From assembly GCA_030668345.1 (NCBI GenBank), contig DAOUUD010000005.1, positions 1 through 23,342 of the forward strand: a DNA stretch of 23,342 bases, read 5' to 3'. The number at the start of each line of letters is the position of its first letter. Within the stretch, counting starts at the first letter, position 1. The notes beneath the pieces were generated by a model. It was given only the letters and a program-made list of their open reading frames with translations, was not told where the DNA came from and did no database searches. The translations under genes were made by a program, and so were the position numbers. The stretch is from Candidatus Cloacimonadota bacterium (GTDB taxonomy: Bacteria; Cloacimonadota; Cloacimonadia; Cloacimonadales; TCS61). Positions 1 to 7,564 of this stretch are shown one piece after another.

Positions 1-1
1 C

Positions 2-793
2 TATAGAATTAAAGAAGGAATTGCAGAGAAGATATTCAGCTTATTTCCCTATACATCAGCAAAACCTTCACAACTTGCTTTGGGTCATTTCCTGGATGAT
101 GGACAGGTCTATCTTGTTTTCGGTGCAGAGAACAGAGTATTTGCTATCACATTAGATGGCACACTGGCTCCTGGTTTCCCGGCTTATCTGGATGACAGAA
201 TAATCAAACCGGAAAGCTATCCAAGAATAATAAAATTCGGAGAAGAAATCATTCTTCTCTTTGAAGAAGCCGATAACGGATACATTGCTGTGAACAAGGA
301 AGCGAAGATAAGCATCCAGCATTCTTTCTCCTGGCGAAAAACAGAAACTATCGATCAGTTTTACTGGAACGAACAATCAGAAAAACTGTATTATCTATAT
401 TCGGATGCAGATAATAATCTCTTTGCTTCTTATATAGAAAATGTACACGAAAACCCAATTATCTGGAATGGTTATAGAAATCAACATTACTCTATCTATA
501 ATGGCGAAATATCTTCCCAGGTTTCTTCAACAGACAAGATGACCGCATATGCTTTTCCAAATCCTGCCAAAAAAGGAGAAGTAAGAATTAAAGTGATCAA
601 TGCAAAAGATGATATTGATATTAAAATTTTTGACATTGCAGGAAATATCATCTTTAAAAGAAAAGTGGAAAAAGGAACCGGTGACGACAGGGACATTCTC
701 TGGAATACAAGAAAGATCGCCACGGGAGTTTATTTCGGTATTGTGCAATCCGAAGGTGAAGTGAAAAAAGTTCCAATTGCAATTATAAATTAA
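2..793 (+). CDS. Secreted protein with type IX-like C-terminal sorting domain (5' end outside window)
   Basis: The reading frame is open from base 2, so this is the last 263 residues of a longer protein. The TTG at position 80 is an internal codon, not a start. The visible part has short beta-rich segments typical of a propeller or other beta-repeat domain (GQVYLVFGAENRVFAITLDG, with GTLAPGFP following). The last ~85 residues look like a FlgD-type/Por sorting domain: AYAFPNPAKKGEVRIKV, then IKIFDIAGNIIF, then ILWNTRKIATGVYFGIV. The PNP, D-x-x-G and GVYF landmarks are those of type A sorting domains. From family knowledge, such a tail sends a Sec-exported protein through a type IX-like system to the cell surface. 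The next gene starts 11 bases downstream. The catalytic or binding role of the missing N-terminal part is unknown. Confidence 0.8.
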   Translation, partial: YRIKEGIAEKIFSLFPYTSAKPSQLALGHFLDDGQVYLVFGAENRVFAITLDGTLAPGFPAYLDDRIIKPESYPRIIKFGEEIILLFEEADNGYIAVNKEAKISIQHSFSWRKTETIDQFYWNEQSEKLYYLYSDADNNLFASYIENVHENPIIWNGYRNQHYSIYNGEISSQVSSTDKMTAYAFPNPAKKGEVRIKVINAKDDIDIKIFDIAGNIIFKRKVEKGTGDDRDILWNTRKIATGVYFGIVQSEGEVKKVPIAIIN

Positions 794-804
794 GGAGATG
801 TGAT

Positions 805-1752
805 ATGTTACGTAAAATAATCTTTCTTTTGGTGCTGACGGGTATTTTTATTTCGGTGTCAGCTCAAGAAATCAGAAATGATATTATCCAGGTAAAATAT
901 GATAAAAAATCTGTATCTAAAGCGATGATCTTGTCTTCCCTGTTTCCTGGTGCCGGGCAGTTCTATGCCAACCGCAGAAGCATTACAACCTATATTTTTC
1001 CTATTATCGAAATCGGGCTCTGGGTGGGATATTTACATTATTATAACCAGGGACTGGATAAGGAAGACGAATATGAAAAATGGGCAAATCAGGAAGTAAT
1101 TGGGCACTATTTAGGAGACTGTCCTATTCCTATTCCGGGAACAAATCAGCCGTATTACATGGATGATGATCCTATTTATCGCTATGGACGTGAACGTCAC
1201 GACTTTGCAGTTGATGACTTCCTGATAGAGAATAATAATCCGTCTTACGATAATCATTTCCGCCTGGATGATTCTAACACCCAGCACTTTTACGAAGATA
1301 TCGGTAAATATAATAAATACATTTTTGGCTGGTACGACTGGTTTGATATTTATGCTACAGATGAAAATGGAAACTGGACAAATGATATTAACTGGGATTT
1401 CGAAGACGATGTTAATGGTTTGGAAGACTGGGTTGGAATGGAAGGTCCATCTAACCCTGGATCAAACTATTATGTTGAATCACTCTACGAGGGAGAAAAA
1501 GGACTTTATTCCGGAATGCGTGCAGAATACATCGCAATGAGAAGAGAAGCCAGGGATTATTACGGATCAGCAGAAATCATTTCATTCGGACTGGTCTTTA
1601 ACCACATCTTAAGTGCGATAGATGCTGTTCGCTTAATACGAAGACACAATCTGGAATACATAACCAATACATCCAAAATACAAATACATCTGGCACCGGT
1701 AATGGTTTCTAACGAACTTTCCCCGGCACTATTTCTTACGAAAAGGTTCTAG
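805..1752 (+). CDS. DUF5683-like exported membrane protein, first of three tandem paralogues
   Basis: 315 residues with a cleavable-looking signal peptide (residues 1-20, ending SVSAQ). The DUF5683 landmark SSLFPGAGQFYANRR (about 44-58) is followed by a hydrophobic segment (about 61-80). A long acidic, aromatic-rich middle is not recognised. Near the C-terminus is FNHILSAIDAVRL, which the two following proteins share in variant form, and the protein ends in Phe. An AAGGAG ribosome site lies 7 bases before the ATG. The P-G-x-G-(Q/E) plus N-H-x-x-S-x-I-D pattern is known from DUF5683 proteins of the Bacteroidota group, whose function is not established. It is about 90 residues longer than its two neighbours, mostly in the region between the two landmarks. 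Envelope location is an inference from the signal peptide. Confidence 0.7.
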   Translation: MLRKIIFLLVLTGIFISVSAQEIRNDIIQVKYDKKSVSKAMILSSLFPGAGQFYANRRSITTYIFPIIEIGLWVGYLHYYNQGLDKEDEYEKWANQEVIGHYLGDCPIPIPGTNQPYYMDDDPIYRYGRERHDFAVDDFLIENNNPSYDNHFRLDDSNTQHFYEDIGKYNKYIFGWYDWFDIYATDENGNWTNDINWDFEDDVNGLEDWVGMEGPSNPGSNYYVESLYEGEKGLYSGMRAEYIAMRREARDYYGSAEIISFGLVFNHILSAIDAVRLIRRHNLEYITNTSKIQIHLAPVMVSNELSPALFLTKRF

Positions 1753-1755
1753 TTC

Positions 1756-2427
1756 ATGAAAAGATTCATTCTGGCACTGTTATTAATTATCCTGGCGGTT
1801 AATCTCACCGGTAAGGAATATTCGGTGCGCAAAGCTATGTTTTATTCTGCTGTTGTTCCAGGACTGGGCGAAATTTATGCCCGGGATTATAAAAAAGGTG
1901 CAATTTTTTTTACTTCCGAAGCAGCTATCTTATTCTCATATTTTCGTATGAAAGCTGAAACCAAATGGGCAGTAGCTTCTTATAAACAATTTGCTTTCTC
2001 TGTGGCAGATGTTCCAAAAAATCAGGAGGATTCATACTACCAGATGATTCAGGATTATCTAAGCAGCGATAACTATAATGAAGCTATCATCCGTGATGCG
2101 CGAAATTATTTCCTGATCTACAATAATGATCCGCTGGGTTATGAAGAATACCTGGAGACTTATCTGATTCCGGAGGATATAGGCTGGAATTGGGAAAATA
2201 CTAAAAACTGGTATAAATACAGAGAGTTGCGCCGAAATAAACAAGATTTCGAGATCTATACAAAATTCGCTATGGCAGCAGCAATTTTGAACAGGATAGT
2301 GAGCATGATCGATTCTGCCGTCTCTGTGAAGAAATTGAATAGAAGCGGAAAATACCTTGGAAAATTAAGCTTCAAACCCGATTACCAAAAAAGAGGAATG
2401 GAAATAAATTATGAATACCATTTCTAA
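1756..2427 (+). CDS. DUF5683-like exported membrane protein, second of three
   Basis: 223 residues. The N-terminal hydrophobic signal (3-18) is followed by SAVVPGLGEIYARDYKKG (31-48) and then by a hydrophobic stretch with the sequence FFTSEAAILFSYF. The C-terminal part has WNWENTKNWYKYRELRR, then LNRIVSMIDSAVSVKKL, and the protein ends EINYEYHF. The P-G-x-G-E, T-S-E and S-x-I-D landmarks align with the first and third tandem proteins, which argues for duplication followed by strong divergence. The gene starts 3 bases after its neighbour's stop, with AAAAGG 9 bases upstream, and its last 17 bases overlap the next gene, so the three are probably co-translated. The function is unknown. A terminal aromatic residue after an alternating strand resembles the last strand of an outer-membrane protein, but the rest does not look like a barrel. 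Confidence 0.68.
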   Translation: MKRFILALLLIILAVNLTGKEYSVRKAMFYSAVVPGLGEIYARDYKKGAIFFTSEAAILFSYFRMKAETKWAVASYKQFAFSVADVPKNQEDSYYQMIQDYLSSDNYNEAIIRDARNYFLIYNNDPLGYEEYLETYLIPEDIGWNWENTKNWYKYRELRRNKQDFEIYTKFAMAAAILNRIVSMIDSAVSVKKLNRSGKYLGKLSFKPDYQKRGMEINYEYHF

Positions 2428-3085
2428 AACAAAAGTTGTAATTATTCTAATATTCCTGATTATTTTCTCCACACTTTTTGCTGGGGAAAATGCAGGCAGG
2501 AAATATTTTTTCAGGTCTTTGCTGATCCCGGGCTGGGGTGAGTTATCTCAAAAAAATAGTTCGGGCTATATCTTTTTAACTTCTGAATTGTTGTTCTGGT
2601 CTTCTCGTTATTATTTCTTGGAAGAGGCAGATCTGAAGGATAAAGCTTCTTTTAATTATGCTGTTAAATTTGCACATATAGATCCGAATACGGATTATTC
2701 CAACGAGTATTTCTTTCATTTGAAAAAATACGACAGTTCCGGCTATGAAACCGGCGGATATAATGCTTATATTGTAGAATTAGCAAAAAATCTTTATCCT
2801 GATGATCTGGAAGCTCAAACTGAATACATAAATGCAAATGCTTATTCCGATGAATATTTCTGGCAATGGGATGATGATGACAAACAACACGAATATGCCA
2901 TACTGCGAAAAAGGATCATCCAATACAATGATTACGCTAAAACTCTCATAGGTGCCGTTTTGGCAAATCACCTTATAAGTGCTATAAATTCCCTGCGGAT
3001 TAATTCCAAGCTGAAAAGACTGCAGGCAGGGATTGAATTTAATAGTAACATGGATCCACTGATCTCGATAAAATATAGTTTTTAA
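2411..3085 (+). CDS. DUF5683-like exported membrane protein, third of three
   Basis: 224 residues. The signal/anchor segment is at 8-24 (VVIILIFLIIFSTLFAG). The landmark LLIPGWGELSQ (38-48) follows, then GYIFLTSELLFWSSRYYF, which matches the same place in the second protein (IFFTSEAAILFSYF). The C-terminal half repeats the family plan: FWQWDDDD, then EYAILRKRI, then LANHLISAINSLRI, with the ending LISIKYSF. The start ATG lies inside the previous gene, preceded by GAGGAATGGAA, so translation is probably coupled. The histidine ammonia-lyase-like gene begins 26 bases later after a good GAGGAG site, so it may be on the same message. The function is not known. The conserved order of landmarks in three adjacent genes is what supports calling this a real family member. 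Confidence 0.68.
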   Translation: MNTISKTKVVIILIFLIIFSTLFAGENAGRKYFFRSLLIPGWGELSQKNSSGYIFLTSELLFWSSRYYFLEEADLKDKASFNYAVKFAHIDPNTDYSNEYFFHLKKYDSSGYETGGYNAYIVELAKNLYPDDLEAQTEYINANAYSDEYFWQWDDDDKQHEYAILRKRIIQYNDYAKTLIGAVLANHLISAINSLRINSKLKRLQAGIEFNSNMDPLISIKYSF

Positions 3086-3111
3086 AAAAAATAACTGAGG
3101 AGAATTTTAAC

Positions 3112-4638
3112 ATGGCTGTGATTATTACCGGGAAAAACATGACCATTGAAGATATGTATAATGTAGCCCATCGTAATGAAAAGGTGGAACTTCATCCGGA
3201 TGCACTGAAAAGAATTCAAAAGTGCAGAATATTTATCGAGGAGAAGATCGAAGAAGGCGAGATAATGTATGGAGTGAATACTGGAATTGGTGAGTTCTCT
3301 GAAGTCGTTCTAAATAACGAGCAGATCGAACAATTCCAGAAATATCTGATCTATAATCACGCAGCGGGCATTGGAAAACCCTGTCCTATCGAGCATGTAC
3401 GTGCAGCTATGCTTGGCAGGATCAATGTTCATGCCAACGGCAATTCGGGTTGTCGTCCGATTATCACTAAGACATTTGTGGAAATGCTGAATAAAGGCGT
3501 AACGCCTGTTGTATGCGAAAAAGGCAGTGTAGGGGCTTGTGGAGACCTTTCACCAATGAGCCAGATCGCTCTTCTCATGATGGGCGAAGGTGAAGCATTT
3601 TACAAAGGTGAACGCCTTCCGGGAAAAGTTGCTTTGGAAAAAGTTGGTATTAAAATACCCGGGCTTAAAGCAAGGGACGGTCTTGCCTGTATTAATGGCA
3701 GTAATTTGCTAACCGGTATTGCTGCTTTGATAATCTACGAAACAGAAAGATTTTTCAAACAAGCGGAAATTGCTGCTACAATGACACTCGAAGCTTTAAT
3801 GGCCAACCTGAAACCTTATGATGAAAGACTTCATAAACTCCGAGGTTTCCAGGGTGCTGTTACATGTGCAAAAAATATTCAAAAAATGATCGCCGATTCT
3901 GACCTCCTTAAAGGAATGAAAGTAAGAGTTCAGGATGCCTATAGTATGCGTTCCACACCTCAGGTAATCGGTGCAGCTATTGACCAATTAAGATGGACAA
4001 GAAGTCAGATCGAAATTGAGCTTAATGGCGTTGGTGATAATCCGCTATTTCTTCCGGATGACGGGATCGTACTTACTGGAGCAAATTTCCAGGGTTCTCC
4101 TATCAGTGTTCCTGTAGATATGCTGGGAGCCTGTATCACTATGGTTTGCGTTATCTCCGAAAGACGTCTTAACCGTTTGTTAAATCCTGCTTTGAGTGTT
4201 GGTCTGCCTGCCTTTTTAACAAAAGGTGCCGGTATGTTCTCCGGGCATATGCTCAGCCAATACACGGCAGATATGATGATAGTTGAACAGCGGATCCTTT
4301 CAACTCCTGCTTCCTGTCAGTCAATTCCCGCGGCTGCCGATCAGGAGGATTTTGTAAGTATGGGAATGAACACATCTCTAAAAACACGACAGATCCTCGA
4401 TAATGCTTATGGTATTCTTGGAATAGAATTCATTGCTGCTGCACAAGCACTAGATTTCAGAGATTTCAAACCCGGGAAAGGAACCCGGGCAGCTCATAAA
4501 GCTGTGAGAAAAGTTGTGGAACATCTGGATGTAGATAGACCACTTTTCAATGATCATAATAATATGATGGAAACTGTAAAAAATAGAGACATACTGCATG
4601 CCGTGGAAGAAGAAATCGGAGAATTACAAACTTATTAA
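3112..4638 (+). CDS. hutH: Histidine ammonia-lyase-like MIO enzyme with Ala-Cys-Gly triad
   Basis: 508 residues, normal length for the aromatic amino acid ammonia-lyase family. Histidine ammonia-lyase deaminates histidine to urocanate using a self-made MIO cofactor. Landmarks sit almost exactly where the Pseudomonas enzyme has them: Y53 in YGVNTG, H83 in YNHAAGIG (His at this place points to histidine rather than Phe/Tyr), N195 in INGSN, Y277 and R280 in QDAYSMRSTPQVIG, F326 in ANFQG, and E412 in QEDFVSMG. The MIO triad is A142-C143-G144 (GSVGACGDLSP) instead of the usual Ala-Ser-Gly, and the usual QEDH reads QEDF. No hutU, hutI or hutG is in the window, so a complete histidine pathway is not shown. 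A related 2,3-aminomutase or a different aromatic substrate cannot be excluded. A GAGGAG ribosome site precedes the ATG. Confidence 0.85.
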   Translation: MAVIITGKNMTIEDMYNVAHRNEKVELHPDALKRIQKCRIFIEEKIEEGEIMYGVNTGIGEFSEVVLNNEQIEQFQKYLIYNHAAGIGKPCPIEHVRAAMLGRINVHANGNSGCRPIITKTFVEMLNKGVTPVVCEKGSVGACGDLSPMSQIALLMMGEGEAFYKGERLPGKVALEKVGIKIPGLKARDGLACINGSNLLTGIAALIIYETERFFKQAEIAATMTLEALMANLKPYDERLHKLRGFQGAVTCAKNIQKMIADSDLLKGMKVRVQDAYSMRSTPQVIGAAIDQLRWTRSQIEIELNGVGDNPLFLPDDGIVLTGANFQGSPISVPVDMLGACITMVCVISERRLNRLLNPALSVGLPAFLTKGAGMFSGHMLSQYTADMMIVEQRILSTPASCQSIPAAADQEDFVSMGMNTSLKTRQILDNAYGILGIEFIAAAQALDFRDFKPGKGTRAAHKAVRKVVEHLDVDRPLFNDHNNMMETVKNRDILHAVEEEIGELQTY

Positions 4639-4725
4639 AGTGGATATCCTGAAAATGAAAAAGCTAATCGATTCCAATATTCTGATTGATAATGTAAAAA
4701 TCCATAGATTTTAATTGGAGATGCA

Positions 4726-6909
4726 TTGCCACGAAAACTAGTTCTGCCGTTGTTCATAATTCTATTGATGATAACTGGATGCGTTTATTATAACACGTTT
4801 TTCAATGCTGAGAAGTATTTTGAAGAAGCTAATACAATAGCCTTGAAAGACGATGGCACTCCCACAGCAAATGCAATTCAGAAATACAATAAGATCATCC
4901 AGAAATGCGGTGTAGTATTGACAGATTATAAAGACAGTAAATATGCCGATGACGCTTTATTCCTGATGGCCAAGTGTTTTTATTATATTGGAAGAAATCA
5001 CACTCAGGCAATAAAAAACTTCGAAGAACTTATCGAATTTTATCCGGAAAGTGCCTTCTTACCGGAAGCCATGATCTACATTGCCAGGTCAAAATATGAT
5101 TTCAAGCAGAAAGAAGAAGCATATAAATTGCTCCACGATTTCCTTTTACTCGATAAATATAAAGAATATCATCCACAGGCGTTACAGCTTCTGGCAAATT
5201 ACTACCTGGAAGAAGAAGATTACGTACAAACAGATTTCTACCTGCAGAAACTGATAGAAAAATATCCTAAAGCAAAAGAATATGAAACAGCCTTTTTCCT
5301 GAAAGGAAAAGCACAGTATGATGCTGGTAACTACAAGAATTCCAATAACATTTTCGTTTCGCTGCTAAAATCAAAAGTTTCAAGAAATATTAAATATGAT
5401 GCCCGATACTACATGGCTTTGAACTTCCTGCTCATGGAAGATTTTCAGAATTCTGTGGATTATGCTGATAACCTTCTGAAAAAAGAATACCGTGAAAGTG
5501 AGATAGCTAAGATAAGGATACTACAAGCTCGAGGATTAGCTGAACTGGGAAATACCGAAGAAGCCATAACCATTCTGCAGGCAGTAACTCAAGATAACCA
5601 ACGTTCAAAGTTAGCTGCGGATGCTTTTTTCTACCTGGGAGAAATATATTTCAACATTCTACTCGATTACCAGAGTGCCATTGATAACTATAACAAAGTA
5701 AAAACCGTATTCAACAAATCGGAACTAATAGAGCAGGCACTTACCAAAAGTGCGGTTGCCAGCCAGATCATTCAGTTTCACAATCCCAGTTCAAATATCG
5801 ATGCCGAGCAATTGGTGAACCAACAATTTAAGCTGGCAGAATTTTACATCGAAACGCTTAATATGCCGGATTCTGCACTCATGGTCTATGATATTGTTAT
5901 TACTCAAAAGACCGACCTGATAAAGCAACTTGATTCTCTGGAAGCTGCTGCCATAAATTTGGAATTTCGCATCGATTCCCTGAAAACCATCAATGATTCA
6001 TTGCAACTGGAGCTTAGTATCGATACCCTGAAAACTACAAGCGATTCATTGCAATTGGAGCTTAGTATCGATTCCCTGAAAACCATAAGCGATTCTTTGC
6101 AATTGGAGCTTAGTATCGATTCCCTGAAAACCCTCAGTGATTCTTTGCAAATCGAGGAAATTGAGACCCAACCGGACACCATGAAAACCACAAAAGAAAA
6201 ACAGAAATCGGTTGTTACGTTGGTTCAACTGCAATCCGAATATAATTCTGTGAACCTGAAAATCGAAAACCAAATTCGGAACTTGAAACAATATGATAGT
6301 GAATTCATTCCTTATGCAAAGTTCGTTAAACTCTGGATGTTCAAAACTATTTTAAATGATTCCACAAAAGTGCAAAACATCTTTAACGACTTGCAGGAGA
6401 ACTATCCCGGCAATAAATATACTTTTGCTGCAAGTTCATTGCTGGAAGGTAAAGAAGTAGAATTAACTACTCCGCTTCATATTAAAGAATTGGAAGATTA
6501 CCAGCTTGCTATTGAGCACTTTGAAAATGATCCTTCTACAAGCGTGGAACTTCTGCTTCCAATAGCTCAAAACGATGAACATGAATTTTCAAAAAAAGCA
6601 ATGTACAGTCTGGGTTATGTTCATTATTTCCTTTTAGCAGACAGTTTGTCTGCAAGACCATTTTTGGATTCTTTACTTACTATCGAAAATAATGACTTCA
6701 TAAGTTCGATCTATAAATTCTACGATGGAACTTTTTTCATTAAAATAAATCAACTTCCTGCTTTAAAATTACAAATTGAAAAGGAAAAAGAGCAGGAAGA
6801 AGCCCTGAAAGAACAAGAAGAACAGAAAGAACAGAAAGAATTAGAAAAATCCGAAGAACCACAAAAAAGTGAAAACAACGAAGAGAAAAGCAAACCTGTT
6901 AAACCATAA
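4726..6909 (+). CDS. TPR-repeat lipoprotein with internal coiled-coil repeat; SprE/PorW-like candidate
   Basis: 727 residues starting at TTG. The TTG has GGAG five bases upstream, while the nearby ATG at 4721 is in another frame and soon stops. Residues 1-19 form a lipoprotein signal ending LLMITGC, with Cys19 as the lipidated residue. YYNTFFNAEKYFEEA follows at once. Residues ~45-370 are tetratricopeptide-like helical pairs (for example QAIKNFEELIEFYPESAFLPEA). Residues 416-479 are four tandem 16-residue units of the type IDSLKTxSDSLQLELS, probably helical/coiled coil. The last ~45 residues are a Glu/Lys/Gln-rich charged tail. TPR lipoproteins with an N-terminal NxxFN motif recall SprE/PorW of type IX secretion, which would fit the sorting-domain proteins here. 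That identity is inference only. It lies 87 bases after the ammonia-lyase gene. Confidence 0.75.
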   Translation: MPRKLVLPLFIILLMITGCVYYNTFFNAEKYFEEANTIALKDDGTPTANAIQKYNKIIQKCGVVLTDYKDSKYADDALFLMAKCFYYIGRNHTQAIKNFEELIEFYPESAFLPEAMIYIARSKYDFKQKEEAYKLLHDFLLLDKYKEYHPQALQLLANYYLEEEDYVQTDFYLQKLIEKYPKAKEYETAFFLKGKAQYDAGNYKNSNNIFVSLLKSKVSRNIKYDARYYMALNFLLMEDFQNSVDYADNLLKKEYRESEIAKIRILQARGLAELGNTEEAITILQAVTQDNQRSKLAADAFFYLGEIYFNILLDYQSAIDNYNKVKTVFNKSELIEQALTKSAVASQIIQFHNPSSNIDAEQLVNQQFKLAEFYIETLNMPDSALMVYDIVITQKTDLIKQLDSLEAAAINLEFRIDSLKTINDSLQLELSIDTLKTTSDSLQLELSIDSLKTISDSLQLELSIDSLKTLSDSLQIEEIETQPDTMKTTKEKQKSVVTLVQLQSEYNSVNLKIENQIRNLKQYDSEFIPYAKFVKLWMFKTILNDSTKVQNIFNDLQENYPGNKYTFAASSLLEGKEVELTTPLHIKELEDYQLAIEHFENDPSTSVELLLPIAQNDEHEFSKKAMYSLGYVHYFLLADSLSARPFLDSLLTIENNDFISSIYKFYDGTFFIKINQLPALKLQIEKEKEQEEALKEQEEQKEQKELEKSEEPQKSENNEEKSKPVKP
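5971..6162 (+). repeat. Four-copy 48-bp in-frame tandem repeat
   Basis: Four consecutive 48-bp units begin at 5971, 6019, 6067 and 6115, each opening with ATCGAT(T/A)CCCTGAAAAC. Units 1-3 are nearly identical at the DNA level, and the fourth decays in its last ~12 bases. Each encodes 16 residues (IDSLKT-x-x-DSLQLELS), so the reading frame is kept whatever the copy number. The near identity of the DNA points to recent slippage or unequal exchange rather than old duplication. Confidence 0.9.
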
Positions 6910-6912
6910 TAA

Positions 6913-7554
6913 ATGGGAATTACAGTAAACGAATCTTTTTTTGAACAGCAAAATACTTTTTTAAAAGCATTCATTATTTTCATCGGGATAGTAATCTCAG
7001 CTTCGGTTGATTTTTATACTTTACTAATAATCTTCATTTTCACTTTTCTCTATGTTATCATTTCTCCTTATATTTATTTCCGCTGGCTAAAAACTATTCT
7101 AATATTGCTACCATTTTATATTTCCTTCTTTATTTTCGGTATAATATTTAACATTCCATTTAATCAGCACAGTTATGTGGCTATAAAGATAACATATATC
7201 CTTCTTCTTTCGGTCTATCTGGTTTCCACTACTTCAATAGAAGCATTCCTAACAGACTCAGCGATATTAAGTAAAAATATATATTTGAACAAATTTCGCT
7301 TTTTCCTGGTTGCCACGATCTATTTTATTCCAATTCTTATTGAGCAATTTGAAACTGTAAAAAAAAAGCATAAAAATATATTTAATATAATAAACCATAC
7401 AGTATCACAAAGCATGTATGAAATAAAGCGTGTGGAGATGGAAGTTTTAAAGAAATTGGAAAATTCAAGTATAAGAAGAAGATTTGTCATATTACCAAAC
7501 CTTTATATGTTATTGCTTCTGTTGATATATTTTATAGTATTTATTGTAAAATAA
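6913..7554 (+). CDS. Multi-pass membrane protein, possibly a diverged EcfT/CbiQ-type transporter subunit
   Basis: 213 residues, strongly hydrophobic, with five or six predicted membrane segments (roughly 17-34, 37-57, 62-84, 90-106, 130-146 and 191-211). Between the last two is a charged cytosolic stretch (TVKKKHKNIFN ... YEIKRVEMEVLKKLENSSIRRRF). The layout, with VSTTSIEAFLTDSA followed by a membrane segment and a basic loop, is loosely like the EcfT/CbiQ transmembrane subunit of energy-coupling-factor transporters. In Firmicutes ecfT lies directly before truA, as here. However, the two Ala-Arg-x coupling motifs that bind the ATPases are not visible, and no ATPase gene is in the window. The gene starts 3 bases after the lipoprotein stop with no clear ribosome site, suggesting translational coupling. 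The family call is tentative. Confidence 0.5.
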   Translation: MGITVNESFFEQQNTFLKAFIIFIGIVISASVDFYTLLIIFIFTFLYVIISPYIYFRWLKTILILLPFYISFFIFGIIFNIPFNQHSYVAIKITYILLLSVYLVSTTSIEAFLTDSAILSKNIYLNKFRFFLVATIYFIPILIEQFETVKKKHKNIFNIINHTVSQSMYEIKRVEMEVLKKLENSSIRRRFVILPNLYMLLLLLIYFIVFIVK

Positions 7555-7564
7555 TGAGGAGCTA

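Noticed and set aside
4471..4489. Hairpin of two CCCGGG palindromes, 7-base loop
   Set aside because: Lies inside the ammonia-lyase coding region, encodes conserved-looking residues (KPGKGTRAA) and has no T run after it.
4640..4714. Mini reading frame of about 24 codons between the ammonia-lyase and lipoprotein genes
   Set aside because: Starts with GTG or an internal ATG with no convincing ribosome site, is very short, resembles no family and ends just before the lipoprotein ribosome site. Probably chance.
5904..6291. Antisense open frames with repeated sequence blocks
   Set aside because: The repetition is simply the 48-bp coding repeat of the + strand lipoprotein read backwards.
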